64,000 bases of DNA from Actinoplanes auranticolor (GCF_018332655.1 NZ_BOQL01000001.1:98840-162839); one strand, 5' to 3'. Positions 1 through 8,456 are shown, counted from the first letter of the stretch. Notes: generated by a model not told the origin, from the sequence alone. Numbers and translations are program-made.

Positions 1-551
1 ACGGTCGAGGAGCCCAGCATCGTCAGCGCCGGGTCCGGTTCCAGCCGGTCCAGCAGGACGGGCAGTTCGAACAGGTGGCGACGGACCAGTTCGTACATCG
101 GGCTGGCCGCCAGGCGGGGAAGCGCGGTGCGGGCCGCGTCGACCGGGACACCGAGCCGGGCGTAGTCGACGATGACGGCCTGTACGCACGACGGCCCGTC
201 GACCAGGAAGTCGTACGGCGAGGTGAGGTCGGTCAGCTGCAGCTCGCCGATGCGGTCCCCGCCGGTCAGGTCCCGGTGGCGCATCCGCACCGACCCGCTG
301 ACCGGCAGGCCCAGGGAGAGCCGCTCGGGGTTGTCCGACTGCAGGTGCCGGGACGTACGCGTGAGCCGGTGCCCGCTGGACACGTGATGCAGTAACTCCG
401 CGCCGGAACCGAGCGACCAGTGCGAGATCCGGGCCTGCGCCGGCGGAGCGACCGAGATGGCGGCCGGAGCCACCGAGGACGTCATGGCCGAACGCACCGC
501 CTCGGCGCGTTGCCGCACCGGTAGCAGAGATGTGTCGAGCAGCACCGTCAT
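1..551 (-). CDS. AraC-type regulator, N-terminal part (cut by window edge)
   Basis: Reading the minus strand from an ATG at 551 gives an open frame of 183 codons that runs off the left end. It starts MTVLLDTSLLPVRQRAEAV and later has SPMYELVRRHLFELPVLLD. It aligns along its length with the N-terminal half of the divergent gene at 625-1578 (for example PERLSLGLPVSG against PERISLTLGVRG, and MYELVRRHLFELP against LYDLTRRHLRELP). It is therefore the ligand/dimerisation half of an AraC-family activator (AraC-binding-like domain). The helix-turn-helix half would lie outside the window. One leucine is encoded by TTA (393-395), a rare codon in these genomes. The divergent arrangement suggests both regulators share the 73-bp intergenic control region. 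Confidence 0.8.
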   Translation of the reverse strand, partial: MTVLLDTSLLPVRQRAEAVRSAMTSSVAPAAISVAPPAQARISHWSLGSGAELLHHVSSGHRLTRTSRHLQSDNPERLSLGLPVSGSVRMRHRDLTGGDRIGELQLTDLTSPYDFLVDGPSCVQAVIVDYARLGVPVDAARTALPRLAASPMYELVRRHLFELPVLLDRLEPDPALTMLGSST

Positions 552-565
552 CCGGCCTCCCTCAC

Positions 566-594
566 ACCGATACTCTGTGCTGAACCGTATCGGT
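566..594. promoter_or_regulatory. Inverted repeat between divergent AraC genes
   Basis: The 73-bp gap between the two start codons holds ACCGATAC (566-573), a 13-nt spacer, and GTATCGGT (587-594), a perfect 8-bp inverted repeat. A second smaller palindrome, AACCG-tat-CGGTT (583-595), overlaps its right arm. Placement midway between two divergent regulator genes suggests an operator for one or both. No clear -10/-35 pair could be assigned. Confidence 0.45.
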
Positions 595-624
595 TGCAGG
601 CCGCGAGTCGCCCCGGGAGCCGGC

Positions 625-1578
625 ATGGCCGTGTTGATAGACACCCGTCACCTGCCGCCTCGTGAGTCGGCCGACGCTCTGCACGCCACCCTGACCCGGG
701 CGGCGACCCCGGCGTCGGTCGTCATCGCGCCGGGCACGACGTGCATCGTCGAGGGCTGGCGGATCGGCGCGGGGATCAACCTGCTCAGCACCGGCTACAG
801 CGGTGGCCTGGCCATGAAACGTACGCCACGGCACGTCCGCGCCGACGCGCCCGAGCGGATCTCGCTGACCCTCGGCGTCCGGGGCGAATGCGAGACGCGC
901 CAGGTCGGCACGGTGCTGCGCCGCGAGAACCAGCTCCATCTGCTGGATCTCACGACGGAGTACGAATCGCGGTGGCCGGGCCCGTGCGCCGCGATCGCCT
1001 TCCTGGCCGACTACACCGAACTGGACATCCCGGTCCGCCTGGTCCGCGATTCGGTTCCGCTGCTGCAGATGAGCCCGCTGTACGACCTGACCCGGCGCCA
1101 CCTTCGGGAACTGCCGGCCGTCGCCCGGCAGGCGCCGCACGCGGCCGCCCTGGCCATGCTCGGCTTCGCCAGCAAGGACCTGGTACGCGCGCTCATCGCC
1201 TCGGTCAATCCGGACCACCGGCACTCCCGGGCCGCCCGCGCCGAGTCGCTGCGCACCGTGCTGCTCACCTACGTCGACGCGCACCTGCACGATCCGGGGC
1301 TGACCCCGGCCCGGATCGCCGACGAGCACGGGGTCTCGCTGCGCTATCTGTATCAGCTGTTCGCCGACGAGGCGGAGTCCCCGGCCGAAGCGATCTGGCA
1401 GCGCCGCCTCGAGGGCGCCCGCCGGGAGCTGGCCGGCCGGGCGACCCACCGCACCCTGATCTCGGCGACAGCACGCCGCTGGGGTTTCACCGACCCGCGG
1501 CACTTCGCCCGCCGGTTCCGGGCCGCCTACGGCGTCACCCCCAGCGAATGGCTCCGCCGGCACCTCGGCGACACCTGA
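625..1578 (+). CDS. AraC family transcriptional regulator
   Basis: This 317-residue protein has an N-terminal AraC-binding-like domain (about residues 1-190) and a C-terminal AraC/XylS double helix-turn-helix (about 210-315). The second HTH ends in the family signature GFTDPRHFARRFRAAYG followed by TPSEWLR. The ATG at 625 gives MAVLIDTRHLPP, which matches the start of the divergent paralog, so the longer upstream frame from 457 is unlikely. It probably acts as a cytoplasmic activator. A pair of direct repeats lies just past its stop codon, in front of the hydrolase gene, which makes that gene its likely target. Ligand unknown. Confidence 0.9.
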   Translation: MAVLIDTRHLPPRESADALHATLTRAATPASVVIAPGTTCIVEGWRIGAGINLLSTGYSGGLAMKRTPRHVRADAPERISLTLGVRGECETRQVGTVLRRENQLHLLDLTTEYESRWPGPCAAIAFLADYTELDIPVRLVRDSVPLLQMSPLYDLTRRHLRELPAVARQAPHAAALAMLGFASKDLVRALIASVNPDHRHSRAARAESLRTVLLTYVDAHLHDPGLTPARIADEHGVSLRYLYQLFADEAESPAEAIWQRRLEGARRELAGRATHRTLISATARRWGFTDPRHFARRFRAAYGVTPSEWLRRHLGDT

Positions 1579-1598
1579 CGTCCGCCCGGCGCTCAATC

Positions 1599-1662
1599 GT
1601 GCACGCCGGGACCCGCATGTGCACACAGGGACCCGCCGAGAGCGGATCTGCCGACGTTAGAT
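1599..1662 (+). promoter_or_regulatory. Direct-repeat AraC boxes and -10 of hydrolase operon
   Basis: Two 18-bp direct repeats, GTGCAC-NNN-GGGACCCGC, lie at 1599-1616 and 1619-1636 (15 of 18 identical, 20-bp period). A -10-like TTAGAT lies at 1657-1662, about 35 nt before the ATG at 1698. The -35 position (about 1634-1639) has a poor hexamer and is overlapped by the right repeat. Two half-sites two helical turns apart touching -35 is the usual arrangement for an AraC-type class II activator. The link to the regulator gene just upstream is inference. Confidence 0.5.
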
Positions 1663-1697
1663 TCCGGTCACCGAATACTCCGGAGAGGACCTCTGAC

Positions 1698-2492
1698 ATG
1701 GCGCCCGACACGATTGTGCTCGTCCACGGATTCTGGGTCACTCCCCGCAGCTGGGAGAACTGGATCACCCACTACGAAGCCAAGGGGTTCCGGGTCATCG
1801 CGCCCTCGTATCCCGGTTACGAGGTCGAGGTCGAGGCGCTCAACGCCGATCCCGCACCGATTCTCGCCTCCACCGTGCCGCAGATCATCGGCCACTACGA
1901 GCAGATCATCGGCGCGCTCGACACCCCGCCGATCATCATCGGCCATTCCGCCGGTGGGGCGTTCACCCAGATCCTGCTCGACCACGGCTTCGGCGCGGCC
2001 GGTGTGGCGATGAACTCCGCACCCACCGAAGGCGTCCGGGTGGTCCCGCTGTCGCAGGTGAAGTCCACCTTCCCGGTGCTCAAGAGCCCCGCGAACCGGC
2101 ACAAGGTGGTGCCGCTGACCTTCGAGGAGTGGCAGTACGCGTTCACCAACACCTTCACCGAGGAAGAGGGCCGGGCGCTGTGGCAGCGTTACGCCATCCC
2201 GGCCAACGGCGGCATCCTGTGGGGCAGCGTGCTGGCCAACTTCCAGCCCGGCCACCAGGACACCTGGGTCGACTACCACAACGACGACCGGGCGCCGCTG
2301 CTGTTCGTCTCCGGCTCCGAGGACCACATCATGCCGCCGGCCATCCAGGAGTCGAACGCCAAGCACTACAAGTCGAACACCGTCACGGAACGCCGCCAGT
2401 ACGAGGGTTTCGCGCACCTGCTGCCGGCCCAGAAGGGCTGGGAGCAGATCGCCGACGACGTCCTCGACTGGGCCCTGACGCACGCCCGATGA
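1698..2492 (+). CDS. Alpha/beta hydrolase
   Basis: A 264-residue cytoplasmic alpha/beta-hydrolase-fold protein. The HGFWVTP oxyanion motif is at residues 10-16, the nucleophile elbow GHSAGG puts Ser at 84, and the probable acid and base are Asp209 (SGSEDH) and His240 (EGFAHL). Length fits the fold and there is no signal peptide. The substrate cannot be read from sequence; family relatives act on esters or lactones. An RBS-like GGAGAGGA precedes the ATG. Its stop overlaps the next start (ATGA), so it is coupled to the metallo-beta-lactamase-fold gene. The upstream AraC gene and direct repeats suggest inducible expression. Confidence 0.88.
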   Translation: MAPDTIVLVHGFWVTPRSWENWITHYEAKGFRVIAPSYPGYEVEVEALNADPAPILASTVPQIIGHYEQIIGALDTPPIIIGHSAGGAFTQILLDHGFGAAGVAMNSAPTEGVRVVPLSQVKSTFPVLKSPANRHKVVPLTFEEWQYAFTNTFTEEEGRALWQRYAIPANGGILWGSVLANFQPGHQDTWVDYHNDDRAPLLFVSGSEDHIMPPAIQESNAKHYKSNTVTERRQYEGFAHLLPAQKGWEQIADDVLDWALTHAR

Positions 2493-3280
2493 GTGATCTG
2501 CGGATCACCCACATCGGCGGGCCGACCACCCTGATCGAGGTGGCCGGCTGGCGGATCCTGACCGATCCGACGTTCGACGCCCCCGGCCGGACCTACCGGT
2601 TCGGCTGGGGCACGGCGTCGCGCAAGCTGACCGGCCCGGCGCTGCCGGCGGCGTCGCTCGGCGCCGTCGACGTGGTGCTGCTGACCCACGACCATCACGC
2701 CGACAACCTGGACGACACCGGCCGCGCGCTGCTGCCCGCGGTGGGACGGGTCGTCACCACCGTGGCCGGCGGCCGCCGGCTGGGCGCGAACGCCACCGGG
2801 CTGGGCCCGTGGGGGACCACCGAGCTGGTGGCCCCGGGCCGGCCGGCGATCGAGATCACCGCGACGCCGTGCCGGCACGGGCCGCCGCTGAGCCGGCCGG
2901 TGGCCGGCGAGGTGACCGGCTTCGTGCTGCGCTGGGCCGGCCAGCAGCACGGCCCGCTGTGGATCACCGGCGACACGGTGCTCTATCCGGGGGTACGGGA
3001 GGTGGCCGGCCGGTTCGCCATCGGCACGACGGTGCTGCACCTGGGCGCGGTGAAGTTCGGCCTGACCGGTCCGCTGCGGTACACGATGACGGCCGCCGAC
3101 GGCGCCGAGCTGTGCGAACTCGTCAAGGCCCGGACGGTCCTGCCGGTCCATTACGAGGGCTGGGGTCACTTCAGCGAAGGCCGGCCGGCGGTCGAGGCGG
3201 CTTTCGCCGCGGCTCCGGCTCCGGTCCGGGAGAGCCTCCGCTGGCTCACCCCGGGTACGGCCACGTCGGTCACTGTCTGA
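2489..3280 (+). CDS. MBL-fold metal-dependent hydrolase (UlaG/lactonase-like)
   Basis: A 263-residue metallo-beta-lactamase-fold protein starting at an ATG that overlaps the previous stop by 4 nt. The metal-binding motif is THDHHADNLD at residues 66-75, with further conserved elements ITGDT and, near the C terminus, VLPVHYEGWGHF. The short N-terminal strand ITHIGGPTTLIE and lack of a signal peptide resemble the L-ascorbate-6-phosphate lactonase/NAPE-PLD-like branch rather than beta-lactamases. Coupling to the hydrolase suggests successive hydrolytic steps on one small molecule, but the substrate is unknown. Confidence 0.85.
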   Translation: MSDLRITHIGGPTTLIEVAGWRILTDPTFDAPGRTYRFGWGTASRKLTGPALPAASLGAVDVVLLTHDHHADNLDDTGRALLPAVGRVVTTVAGGRRLGANATGLGPWGTTELVAPGRPAIEITATPCRHGPPLSRPVAGEVTGFVLRWAGQQHGPLWITGDTVLYPGVREVAGRFAIGTTVLHLGAVKFGLTGPLRYTMTAADGAELCELVKARTVLPVHYEGWGHFSEGRPAVEAAFAAAPAPVRESLRWLTPGTATSVTV

Positions 3281-3329
3281 CGCCGGAAACCCGTTGCTCC
3301 GCGGCCGCCGGGCGAGACAGACTGCGCGG

Positions 3330-4130
3330 ATGCTCCGACACGTCGCTCTGGTCACCGGGGCCAACCACGGCATCGGTGCCGCCACCGCCGAGGCGCTCGC
3401 AGCCGGTGGCTGTGCGGTCGTCTGTGCGTACCGGAAGATCCACGATCCGGTCGACCCGGCAGTCCCGGAGGCCTACCGGGCCGGCCGGGCCCGGACCGCC
3501 GACGCCGTCGTGGCGGCCATCCGCGCCGCCGGCGGCGAAGCGGTCGCCGTCGACGAGGACCTCACCGACCCGCAGGCCCCGCAGCGGCTGTTCGATCTGG
3601 CCGAGGCCACCTTCGGTCCGGTCGACATCCTGATCAACAACGCCACCGGCTGGGTGCAGGACACCTTCAGCCCGCAGACCGTCGACCAGCACGGGCGGCA
3701 GATGCAGCCCGTCACCGTGGCCACCTGGTCGCAGCAGTTCGCCGTCGACGCGATGGCGCCGGCGCTGCTCATCGCCGAGTTCGCCCGGCGGCACGCCGCC
3801 CGCGGTGCGAGCTGGGGGCGGATCGTGGGCCTGACCTCCGGCGCCGAACTGGGCTTCCCGCAGGAGGTCTCGTACGGCGCCGCGAAAGCAGCCCAGACCA
3901 ACTACACGATGTCGGCCGCCGTCGAGCTGGCTCCGCTGGGCATCACCGCCAACGTGGTCCACCCGCCGGTGACCGACACCGGCTGGGTGACCGACGCGGT
4001 CCGCGAGTTCGTGGCGCAGAGCACGGCGCTGGTCACCGTCGCCACCCCGGCCCAGGTGGCCGAGGTCATCGCCTTCCTGGCCTCGGACGCCTCAGCGCTG
4101 ATCACCGGCAACGTGATCACCCTGCGCTGA
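3330..4130 (+). CDS. SDR family oxidoreductase
   Basis: A 266-residue classical short-chain dehydrogenase/reductase. The cofactor motif TGANHGIG is at residues 9-16, the NNA structural motif (INNATGW) follows beta-4, and the active site is YGAAK with Tyr182 and Lys186. It ends in the usual SDR C-terminal ITGNVITLR. The ATG at 3330 was preferred over the upstream in-frame start because the first strand then begins at residue 4. It probably reduces or oxidises a small carbonyl compound with NAD(P)H; the arginine-containing AYRK loop after strand 2 favours NADPH. It lies 49 bp after the MBL gene and may be in the same transcript. Confidence 0.88.
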   Translation: MLRHVALVTGANHGIGAATAEALAAGGCAVVCAYRKIHDPVDPAVPEAYRAGRARTADAVVAAIRAAGGEAVAVDEDLTDPQAPQRLFDLAEATFGPVDILINNATGWVQDTFSPQTVDQHGRQMQPVTVATWSQQFAVDAMAPALLIAEFARRHAARGASWGRIVGLTSGAELGFPQEVSYGAAKAAQTNYTMSAAVELAPLGITANVVHPPVTDTGWVTDAVREFVAQSTALVTVATPAQVAEVIAFLASDASALITGNVITLR

Positions 4131-4165
4131 CGGTAGATCCGTCCTGAGCAGGGTATCTGCCCGGG

Positions 4166-5350
4166 GTGACCGACCACGCCATCGACGTCGACCAGCCGCT
4201 CGCGCCGGACACCCCGGCCGCGCCGCACAGCGCCAGCGGCGAGGCGGTGCGCACCTTCGACCTGAGCGCCGTCGCGCCGCCCGCCCGGCCCGCGCGGCGC
4301 TGGACGCCCCGGCGGGTGGTGGCCACCCCGGCCGCCTACGACCACCCGCACGGGCGGCGGATCATGGCGCTGGCCGAGGCCCGGGGGATCGAGGTCGAGC
4401 GGCTGCGGGCCAACCGGTTGACCGGGGTACGCGGTGAGACCGACCGGGAGACGTACGCGCGGGCGAAGTCCACCATGGCGATCGTGGTGAGCCCGCCCGC
4501 CCGGCGCACCCTGCAGCCGATCGCGCCCAGCGCCGACTGGCGTTTCGACCTGGCCGAGGGCTGCCCGGCACACTGCCAGTACTGCTACCTGGCCGGCTCG
4601 CTGTCCGGACCGCCGGTGACCCGGGTGTACGCCGACCTGGACGACATCCTGGCCGGTCTGGCCGCGTACGAGGGGCGCGGGACGATCACCAGCCGCCGGG
4701 CCGCCCGCCGCGACGAGGGCACCACCTTCGAGGCGTCCTGCTACACCGACCCGCTGGCCCTGGAACACCTGACGGGCAGCTGGCGCCGCGCGGTCGAGCA
4801 CTTCGGCGCCTGGGACGCGCCGGTCCAGCTGCGGTGGACGACGAAGTTCGACGACGTCGGCACCTTCGTGGGGCTGCCGCACGCCCGCCGTACCCGGGTC
4901 AGGCTCAGCGTCAACTGCGCACCGGTCAGCGACCGGATGGAGGGCGGCACCAGCCGGGTCGCGGACCGGCTGGCGGCGCTGCGCAAGCTCGCCCTCGACG
5001 GCTATCCGGTCGGGCTGACCATCGCGCCGATCATGCCGGTGGAGGGCTGGCGCACCCACTACGGCCTGCTGCTGGACCAGGTGGCCGCCGCCGTCGAGGG
5101 CGTACCGGAGCTCGATCTGACCGCGGAGCTGATCACCCACCGGTTCACCCCGGGCAGCAAAGAAGTGCTGCTCGGCTGGTATCCCCGCACCAAGCTGGAG
5201 ATGGACGAGGAGTCCCGCAGCCGCAAGCACGGCAAGTTCGGCGCCGTGAAGTACGTCTACCCGGCCGGGACGATGGCCGAGCTGAGAGGCTGGTTCGAGG
5301 CGGAGATCGCGGCCCGGCTGCCGTCCTGCCGGATTCTCTACTGGACCTGA
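4166..5350 (+). CDS. Spore photoproduct lyase-family radical SAM protein
   Basis: A 394-residue protein with the radical-SAM cluster motif CPAHCQYC (Cys133, Cys137, Cys140) and the downstream layout of the SPL family, including KYVYPAGTMAELRGWF near the end. In Firmicutes the family repairs the spore thymine dimer; in non-endospore actinobacteria it is usually annotated only as an SPL-family protein and its role is not established. The first ~60 residues are Pro/Ala-rich and probably flexible. The start is GTG at 4166. A TATCTG at 4154-4159 just upstream could be the -10 of a nearly leaderless transcript. Confidence 0.85.
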   Translation: MTDHAIDVDQPLAPDTPAAPHSASGEAVRTFDLSAVAPPARPARRWTPRRVVATPAAYDHPHGRRIMALAEARGIEVERLRANRLTGVRGETDRETYARAKSTMAIVVSPPARRTLQPIAPSADWRFDLAEGCPAHCQYCYLAGSLSGPPVTRVYADLDDILAGLAAYEGRGTITSRRAARRDEGTTFEASCYTDPLALEHLTGSWRRAVEHFGAWDAPVQLRWTTKFDDVGTFVGLPHARRTRVRLSVNCAPVSDRMEGGTSRVADRLAALRKLALDGYPVGLTIAPIMPVEGWRTHYGLLLDQVAAAVEGVPELDLTAELITHRFTPGSKEVLLGWYPRTKLEMDEESRSRKHGKFGAVKYVYPAGTMAELRGWFEAEIAARLPSCRILYWT

Positions 5351-5384
5351 CTCTGGGTTGACCGGCCTGCTTCAATCGGTGGTC

Positions 5385-6131
5385 ATGGGGAATCTGTCGC
5401 TCTCCCGCCGCCGGCTGCTGTTCACGGCCGGGGCCGGCGCGCTGGGTGTGGCCGTGCTCGGCTCCTGCTCCTCGGAGTCGTCCGCGCCACCGTCGCCGGC
5501 CGCGTCATCCGAGCAGCCCGTCCCGGCGGCCAGCGGCGCGGTGGCCGGCGACTGGCGGCGGGTGACCATGTCCTACGTGGCCGCGTACATCCTGGTCCGC
5601 AACGGTGAGGCGGCGATCGTCGACCTGGGCACCGCCGGTTCGGAGACGGCGATCGAGGAGGGTCTCAAGGCGGCGGGCGCCGGGTGGCAGTCGGTGAAGC
5701 ACATCGTGCTCACCCACATGCACGACGACCATGCCGGCGGCCTGGCCCAGATCGCTCCCCTCGTCCGGGCGTCGATCTACGCCGGCGCCGCCGACCTCTC
5801 CTCGATCTCCTCGGACAAGCCGCTGAAGCCCCTCGCCGAGGGCGACGAGGTCTTCGGGATGCGCGTCGTCGAAACACCGGGCCACACGCTCGGCCACATC
5901 TCGGTCTTCGAGCCGGCGACCGGCGTCCTGGTGGCCGGCGACGCGCTGCGCACCAGCAACGGCCTGGAAGGCTCCGCGCCCCAGTACACCGCCGACGAGG
6001 CCAAGGCCAACGCCTCGGTCCGCAAGCTGGCCGCCCTGGACATCAAGGCGATCCTGCCCGGTCACGGCGAGCCGCTGACGGCCGGCGCGGCCCAGGCCCT
6101 GCGGACATTGGCGGCCGGCCTGCCCGCGTGA
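5385..6131 (+). CDS. MBL-fold hydrolase, Tat lipoprotein
   Basis: A 248-residue exported metallo-beta-lactamase-fold protein. Its N terminus has a twin-arginine region LSRRRLLF followed by a hydrophobic stretch and a lipobox LGSC at about residue 27, so it is probably folded in the cytoplasm, exported by Tat and lipid-anchored. The zinc motif is LTHMHDDHAGG, with PGHTLGH and PGHG as the later metal ligands, giving a complete glyoxalase-II-like active site. The ATG at 5385 places the Tat motif at the N terminus; an upstream in-frame TTG would add nine residues. The substrate is unknown. Confidence 0.86.
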   Translation: MGNLSLSRRRLLFTAGAGALGVAVLGSCSSESSAPPSPAASSEQPVPAASGAVAGDWRRVTMSYVAAYILVRNGEAAIVDLGTAGSETAIEEGLKAAGAGWQSVKHIVLTHMHDDHAGGLAQIAPLVRASIYAGAADLSSISSDKPLKPLAEGDEVFGMRVVETPGHTLGHISVFEPATGVLVAGDALRTSNGLEGSAPQYTADEAKANASVRKLAALDIKAILPGHGEPLTAGAAQALRTLAAGLPA

Positions 6132-6166
6132 ACCGGCCGGTCCGGCGCACCGCCTACCATTTCGGC

Positions 6167-7018
6167 ATGCGGCTCCACGTGGGATGTGCGATGTGGTCAC
6201 TGAAGTCCTGGCAGGGACGCTTCGTGGCCCATCCGCTGCCGTCGCGGGAGCGCCTGCGGGCGTACGCCGGCTGGTGCAACGCCGTCGAGGGGAACACCAC
6301 GTTCTACGCGACGCCGGCCCGCGACACCGTGGAGACCTGGGCGCAGCAGACCGACCCGGACTTCCGGTTCGTGCTCAAGCTGCCCAAGGTCATCACCCAC
6401 GAGCGCCGGCTGGTCGCGGTGGAGGACCCGCTGCGCATCTTCCTGAACGCGATCGAACCGCTGGGCCCGCGGGCCCACGCGCTCTGGATCCAGCTGCCGG
6501 GATCTTTCGGCCCGGCCGACCTCCCGGCCGTGGAGACCTTCCTGCGGCAGGTGCCGACCTCTTACCGGTACGCCGTGGAGGTCCGCCACCCGGCCTTCTT
6601 CGACGACCCCCGCGCCACAGCGCAGCTGGAAGGGGTGCTCGCCGCCGCCGACGCCGAGTGGGTGCCGTTCGACACGACCGTCTTCTTCGCCAAGCTCCCG
6701 ACCAGCGCAGCGGAACGCGACGCCTGGACCAAGAAGCCCCGCCTGCCGCGCCGCTCGCACGCCCTGACCGACCGGCCGATCATCCGCTACCTGGGCCGGG
6801 ACGCGGTCACGGAAACGGTCGAGGGCTGGCAGCACTGGGTGGACGTGACCGTGGGCTGGCTGCAGGAGGGCCGGGCACCGACGGTGTTCGTGCACACGCC
6901 GGACAACGCCGACGCGCCGGAGCTGGCCCGCCGCTTCCACGACGCGGTCCGGGCCCGGGTGCCGCAGCTGGAGCCACTGCCGGAGCCCGACCCGGTCGAG
7001 CCACTCACCCTCTTCTGA
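6167..7018 (+). CDS. DUF72 domain protein
   Basis: A 283-residue DUF72 (YecE-like, TIM-barrel) protein with family landmarks: VGCAMWSLKSWQGRF at the N terminus, EGNTTFYATP, FRFVLKLPKVITHER, YAVEVRHPAFF and FVHTPDNADAPELA. No enzymatic activity is firmly established for DUF72. The start is the ATG at 6167; TACCAT at 6154-6159 lies 7 nt before it and could serve as the -10 of a leaderless mRNA. The gene converges on the SGNH hydrolase gene, with 33 bp between stops and no obvious terminator with a T-tract. Confidence 0.87.
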   Translation: MRLHVGCAMWSLKSWQGRFVAHPLPSRERLRAYAGWCNAVEGNTTFYATPARDTVETWAQQTDPDFRFVLKLPKVITHERRLVAVEDPLRIFLNAIEPLGPRAHALWIQLPGSFGPADLPAVETFLRQVPTSYRYAVEVRHPAFFDDPRATAQLEGVLAAADAEWVPFDTTVFFAKLPTSAAERDAWTKKPRLPRRSHALTDRPIIRYLGRDAVTETVEGWQHWVDVTVGWLQEGRAPTVFVHTPDNADAPELARRFHDAVRARVPQLEPLPEPDPVEPLTLF

Positions 7019-7051
7019 GCCGGCCCGGGTGCCGGTGGGCTGACCGCGTCC

Positions 7052-7666
7052 TCAGCCGGCGCGGCCGGCCAGGGCGGCCGCAGCGGCCGCGCGCACCGCC
7101 GGGGCCAGCGCCTCGGCGATCACCGCATACCCGGCGCTGGACGGATGGAACCGGTCCCCGCTGAACAAGCTCGCGTCCACCGCGAACGCGTCAGCCGAAC
7201 CGACCTCGATGTCCGCGACCCGAGCCCCGGCGTCGACCGCCGCCCGGGTCTGGGCCTGCCGCATCGCGGCGCTGGCCGCCCGGACCAGCAGCCGCGTCTG
7301 CGGCGGCACCCACGGCACCACGCTGAGATCCGGTGCCGGAGCCACGACCACCTCGGCGCCGGCGCCGCGCAGGGTCCGGACCGCGTCGCCGAGGCTTGCC
7401 GCGGCCTGCTGCGGCGGCACGAAGTGGGTGAGATCGTTGGCGCCGATGATGATCAGCGCCAGCCCGGGGCGCCAGGCGGCGGCGCTGCGGGTCTGGCTGT
7501 GCAGGGCCTGGCTGCGGGCGCCGGGCACGGCGAACACCCGGCAGTCGGTCGTGATGCCGGCGGTGGCAAGGTCGGCGGCCAGCCGCGCGCCGACCGTGTC
7601 GGCCGGGCGGGCGGCGCCCTGCCCGTACGCGATGGAGTCGCCCAGGACGGCGAAAGCAAGGGTCAC
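7052..7666 (-). CDS. SGNH/GDSL-type hydrolase
   Basis: A 204-residue SGNH-fold esterase/lipase candidate. Block I is VLGDSIAYG (Ser11 with the GTG start at 7666), block III is IIIGANDLTH, and block V is GDRFHPSSAGY, supplying Asp and His. No signal peptide is seen, so a cytoplasmic esterase or acyl hydrolase is likely; substrate unknown. A TTG five codons upstream (7681) is possible, but the GTG start places the first strand directly at the N terminus as in the family. Confidence 0.85.
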   Translation of the reverse strand: MTLAFAVLGDSIAYGQGAARPADTVGARLAADLATAGITTDCRVFAVPGARSQALHSQTRSAAAWRPGLALIIIGANDLTHFVPPQQAAASLGDAVRTLRGAGAEVVVAPAPDLSVVPWVPPQTRLLVRAASAAMRQAQTRAAVDAGARVADIEVGSADAFAVDASLFSGDRFHPSSAGYAVIAEALAPAVRAAAAAALAGRAG

Positions 7667-7733
7667 GCTGGAGAACAACAAGCCGGCGCGGCGATTGCTT
7701 CCGACCTGCGCGGATGATCCGGATCCCGGTCGG

Positions 7734-8396
7734 CTACGCCGCCTCCCGGACGGTCAGCCGGCGGGCGGCGAGCAGGCCCAGCCAGAGCCAGCCGACGCCG
7801 ACGGCGAGGCGTTGCAGCAGGCCCGCCGTGGAGACCCACCGGGGATCCTGGGCGAAACCCGCGCTGGCGAGGACGAACAGGACGAGGAACGCGATGGCGC
7901 TGAGCCCTGAGTAGATGGCCCAGCCGGGCGCGTGCCGCCGGGCGAACGCGTAGGTGAGGACGACCATCGCCGCGGCGAAGCCGACGAAGCCGGGTAGCGA
8001 GAAGGCCAGGTCGTGCAGGAGGCCGGGCCGGCTCGGGGCGTCCGGTGTCGCCGGTGTGCCGGCTGGATATCCGCTGACCGGGTCGGTGACGAAGACGCCC
8101 GCGCCGAGCAGGCCCACGCCCCAGACGCCGATCAGCAACGGCCCGGCAGCCGATCCCGGTCCGCGGCCCAGGCTGCGGCGCAGCCCCACGGCGAAGGCGA
8201 GGGTGAGCAGGCCGGCGGTCAGGAAGGCGCCGATCTGCACCCAGCCGCCCGGCCCGAGCGCCAGTGAGCTGACCGGGTGGCGCAGCGGGTCGTAGCCGTC
8301 GCGGGACGCTCCCTCCAGCAGGAACGTGACGACGAACAACGGTCCGGCCAGCAAGCCGCAGAGCAGGAGGAGACGCGACGGGCCCACGGAAGACAT
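7734..8396 (-). CDS. DUF998 membrane protein
   Basis: A 220-residue integral membrane protein with about six or seven hydrophobic segments, beginning LLLLCGLLAGPLFVVTFLLEG. The motif YDPLRHPVSSLALG after the first segment and TDPVSGYP and LHDLAF in later loops are typical of DUF998. Function is unknown; the family is common in actinobacteria, often beside regulators. The ATG at 8396 sits directly beside two strong palindromes (8398-8443), so expression is probably repressor-controlled and the mRNA may be nearly leaderless. Confidence 0.85.
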   Translation of the reverse strand: MSSVGPSRLLLLCGLLAGPLFVVTFLLEGASRDGYDPLRHPVSSLALGPGGWVQIGAFLTAGLLTLAFAVGLRRSLGRGPGSAAGPLLIGVWGVGLLGAGVFVTDPVSGYPAGTPATPDAPSRPGLLHDLAFSLPGFVGFAAAMVVLTYAFARRHAPGWAIYSGLSAIAFLVLFVLASAGFAQDPRWVSTAGLLQRLAVGVGWLWLGLLAARRLTVREAA

Positions 8397-8397
8397 G

Positions 8398-8443
8398 TGT
8401 CAACCGTAGTTGACACGACCTGGCTCCGTCAACTCAGGTTGAC
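8398..8443 (-). promoter_or_regulatory. Twin palindromic operators upstream of DUF998 gene
   Basis: Two copies of an inverted repeat with the same design: TGTCAAC-cgta-GTTGACA (8398-8415) and GTCAAC-tcag-GTTGAC (8428-8443), centres 29 bp apart. They fill the space upstream of the minus-strand ATG at 8396. A TTGACG within the distal copy could be the -35. This looks like a paired site for a dimeric regulator; no regulator gene is adjacent. Confidence 0.55.
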
Positions 8444-8456
8444 ACGACGATCGCCC

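Noticed and set aside
457..624. Longer start for the right AraC gene
   Set aside because: It would overlap the divergent AraC gene's 5' end and operator and add a low-complexity, non-homologous N terminus; the ATG at 625 matches the paralog.
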